A stretch of DNA of 28,130 nucleotides from positions 1-28,130 of the forward strand of contig JAMPED010000020.1 of the NCBI GenBank assembly GCA_023665325.1, in the 5' to 3' direction. Numbering within the stretch: position 1 is the stretch's first letter; each line of letters opens with the position of its first letter. Positions 26,694 to 28,130 of the stretch are shown here, one piece after another. The position numbers and the translations under genes are program-made. A model generated the notes under the pieces. It was not told the origin of the DNA. It did no database searches and worked only from the letters and a program-made list of their open reading frames with translations. This DNA is from Acetobacter sp. Its GTDB lineage: Bacteria; Pseudomonadota; Alphaproteobacteria; RF32; CAG-239.

Positions 26694-28130
26694 ATGGCTT
26701 TGACAGGTAACACTAATGAGCAAAAAATTTGGGACTATCTCAAATCTAAGATAAAAAATGACTATGGTGTTGCGGGATTAATGGGTAATCTTCATGCTGA
26801 ATCTGGACTAAGACCAGAAAACTTGCAAAACACTTATGAGAAATCATTAGGATTATCTGATGCTGCATATACCAAAGCTGTTGATAATGGAACTTATACT
26901 AATTTCGTTCAAGATAAAGCTGGATATGGATTAGCTCAATGGACATATTGGAGTCGTAAACAGAACTTATTAAACTTTATCAAAAGTAGAAAAGTTTCTA
27001 TTGGGGATTTAGAAGCTCAATTAGATTTTTTATATAAGGAATTATCTGAGAGTTATCCTTCAATTTTACATACATTAGAAAATGCTACAAGTGTATTGCA
27101 AGCATCTAATGAAGTATTATTAAAATTTGAAAGACCTGCTAATCAAAGTGAAGCAGTCCAAAAACAGAGAGCGCAATATGGTCAAACATATTACGATAAA
27201 TATGCAACTACGTCAACCACAAATTCAAGTAAAGGAGATAACAATATGAGTAACAGTAGTTTAGTTAATTGCGTTGTTAAAAGCCCTAATCATAGCGGCG
27301 CAAGAACTCATAAAATTGACAGAATTTCTCCGCACTGTGTTGTGGGGCAACTAAGTGCGGAAGCTATTGGAGGATGTTTCACAAGTTCTTCAAGACAAGC
27401 AAGTTGTAACTATGGTATTGGAAAAGATGGTAAGGTTGTTTTAGTAGTAGACGAAGCTAATCGTTCTTGGTGTACATCAAGCAATGCTAATGACCAAAGA
27501 GCCGTAACTATTGAGTGCGCTTCTGACGCAACTGAACCATATGCTTTTAATAATGCAGTTTATAATAAACTTATTGATTTATGTGTCGATATTTGTAAAC
27601 GTAATGGTAAGAAAAAGCTATTATGGATTTCAGATAAGAATAAAGCTTTAAATTATAATCCAAAATCAGATGAAATGGTATTGACTGTGCATAGATGGTT
27701 TGCTAATAAATCATGTCCAGGGAACTGGATGTATGCTAGAATGGGTGACCTTGCTAATAAAGTTAATGCTAAATTAGGAAGCGGAACTGTAACAACTCCA
27801 TCCGCACCTACAACAAATAAGAATTACCCAGCAGTTCCTTTCACTGTAAAAGTAATTGTTAGTGATTTGAATATCAGAAAAACTCCTAATGGAACAGTTA
27901 CTGGTAAATATACTGGCAAAGGTACTTTTACTATTGACCAAGTTCAGAATGGATGGGGTCATTTAAAGAGCAATGCTGGTTGGATTTATCTTGAAAATGC
28001 TTCTTATGTAACAATAGGTAAGACAGTCGCGGGAAGTAGCTCTACAGCGCCTTCAACTAAGCCTGCCGCATCAAGTTATTTGGTAAAAGTAACTGCGGAT
28101 TCCCTTAATATTAGAAAAGGACCTGGAACC
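26694..28130 (+). CDS. Modular endolysin: tail-lysozyme-like + amidase + SH3 repeats (3' end outside window)
   Basis: 479 codons are visible, with no stop before the right edge. ATG follows AAGGAGGTTTACT. Domains: residues about 5-165, phage lysozyme-2 type (GVAGLMGNLHAESGLRPENLQN with catalytic-type E36; YGLAQWT); a Ser/Thr/Asn linker (about 170-184); about 188-345, Amidase_2-type N-acetylmuramoyl-L-alanine amidase (PHCVVGQ with Zn ligand H214, TVHRWF and SCPGNW supplying the other His and Cys); about 373-438, bacterial SH3 domain (VSDLNIRKTP, GWGHLKSNAGWIYLE); and a second SH3 beginning at about 466 (VTADSLNIRKGPG). Two catalytic domains cut glycan and peptide linkages; SH3 repeats bind the wall. 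No signal peptide, so release needs the holins. Confidence 0.95.
   Translation, partial: MALTGNTNEQKIWDYLKSKIKNDYGVAGLMGNLHAESGLRPENLQNTYEKSLGLSDAAYTKAVDNGTYTNFVQDKAGYGLAQWTYWSRKQNLLNFIKSRKVSIGDLEAQLDFLYKELSESYPSILHTLENATSVLQASNEVLLKFERPANQSEAVQKQRAQYGQTYYDKYATTSTTNSSKGDNNMSNSSLVNCVVKSPNHSGARTHKIDRISPHCVVGQLSAEAIGGCFTSSSRQASCNYGIGKDGKVVLVVDEANRSWCTSSNANDQRAVTIECASDATEPYAFNNAVYNKLIDLCVDICKRNGKKKLLWISDKNKALNYNPKSDEMVLTVHRWFANKSCPGNWMYARMGDLANKVNAKLGSGTVTTPSAPTTNKNYPAVPFTVKVIVSDLNIRKTPNGTVTGKYTGKGTFTIDQVQNGWGHLKSNAGWIYLENASYVTIGKTVAGSSSTAPSTKPAASSYLVKVTADSLNIRKGPGT
27232..27248 (+). promoter_or_regulatory. Internal translation start within the endolysin
   Basis: AAAGGAGAT (27232-27240) is followed 5 nt later by ATG 27246, which is in frame (codon 185) and lies exactly in the linker between the lysozyme-like and amidase domains. 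Translation here would give a separate amidase-SH3 protein. The fit of ribosome binding site, spacing, frame and domain boundary makes chance unlikely. Confidence 0.75.

Noticed and set aside
1..28130. tRNA genes, CRISPR arrays or stop-codon reassignment
   Set aside because: No T-arm-like GGTTCGA with flanking cloverleaf, no regularly spaced direct repeats, and TAA, TGA and TAG each end well-supported genes.

Overview
This 28.1 kb window is part of a double-stranded DNA phage (free or integrated) infecting a low-GC Gram-positive bacterium, most likely of the class Clostridia. The evidence is a lysis cassette at the right end (two holin-type membrane proteins and an endolysin), two leftward genes at the left end that look like virion-structural proteins, dense and often overlapping small genes, AGGAGG-type ribosome binding sites and AT-rich intergenic DNA. 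TAA, TGA and TAG all serve as stops. I saw no tRNA, rRNA, CRISPR array or insertion sequence, and no stretch over 300 bases without a gene.

Layout, left to right. Bases 1-241 (leftward): the edge of a structural module. From 386 everything is rightward, in about a dozen short operons. (1) 386-2935: PARG-like macrodomain, PP2A-like phosphatase, nucleotidyltransferase fused to a CodY-like winged helix. (2) 3009-5126: two small proteins and a flotillin. (3) 5230-6120: four small proteins. (4) 6227-8205: a 278-aa unknown and a MoxR-like AAA ATPase frameshifted in its P-loop. (5) 8373: a 57-aa protein. (6) 8646-11159: an 837-aa homologue of the eukaryotic major vault protein. (7) 11252-13984: small Cys-rich and acidic proteins, a YqeY-like protein and a Thg1-type 3'-5' polymerase. 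(8) 14074-16139: a phosphoesterase and small, partly membrane, proteins. (9) 16218-19211: a C-type-lectin-like protein, a small HD alarmone-hydrolase-like protein, an Rnl5-type RNA ligase and a lipoprotein. (10) 19302-22438: a complete nicotinamide-to-NAD+ route, pncA-pncB-nadD-nadE. (11) 22525-24413: zinc-binding protein, polynucleotide-kinase-like P-loop protein, phosphoesterase, membrane protein. (12) 24556-25776: PIN-PhoH protein. (13) 25912 to the right edge: lysis.

Twelve operons start from near-identical sigma-A-like promoters with -35 TTGATT/TTTATT (one TTGAAT), exactly 17 bp spacing and -10 TATAAT/TAAAAT, usually with an extended TG. In eight of them the 3' end or T-tract of the previous operon's terminator supplies part or all of the next -35 box or abuts it. 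The lysis cassette lacks this promoter and sits behind a strong hairpin, as expected if it is expressed late by another mechanism.

How the genes may work together (inference): the NAD+ route would rebuild NAD+ from the nicotinamide released by NADase-type abortive-infection effectors. The macrodomain may remove ADP-ribose. RNA ligase, kinase-like protein, phosphoesterases, Thg1 and YqeY could form an RNA/tRNA-repair set. The vault-like protein and the flotillin, both with SPFH-type domains, suggest a phage-made membrane-associated or particle-forming assembly. The most unusual signals are the vault protein and an apparently complete absence of GATC from the window, which suggests pressure from a GATC-specific restriction system.
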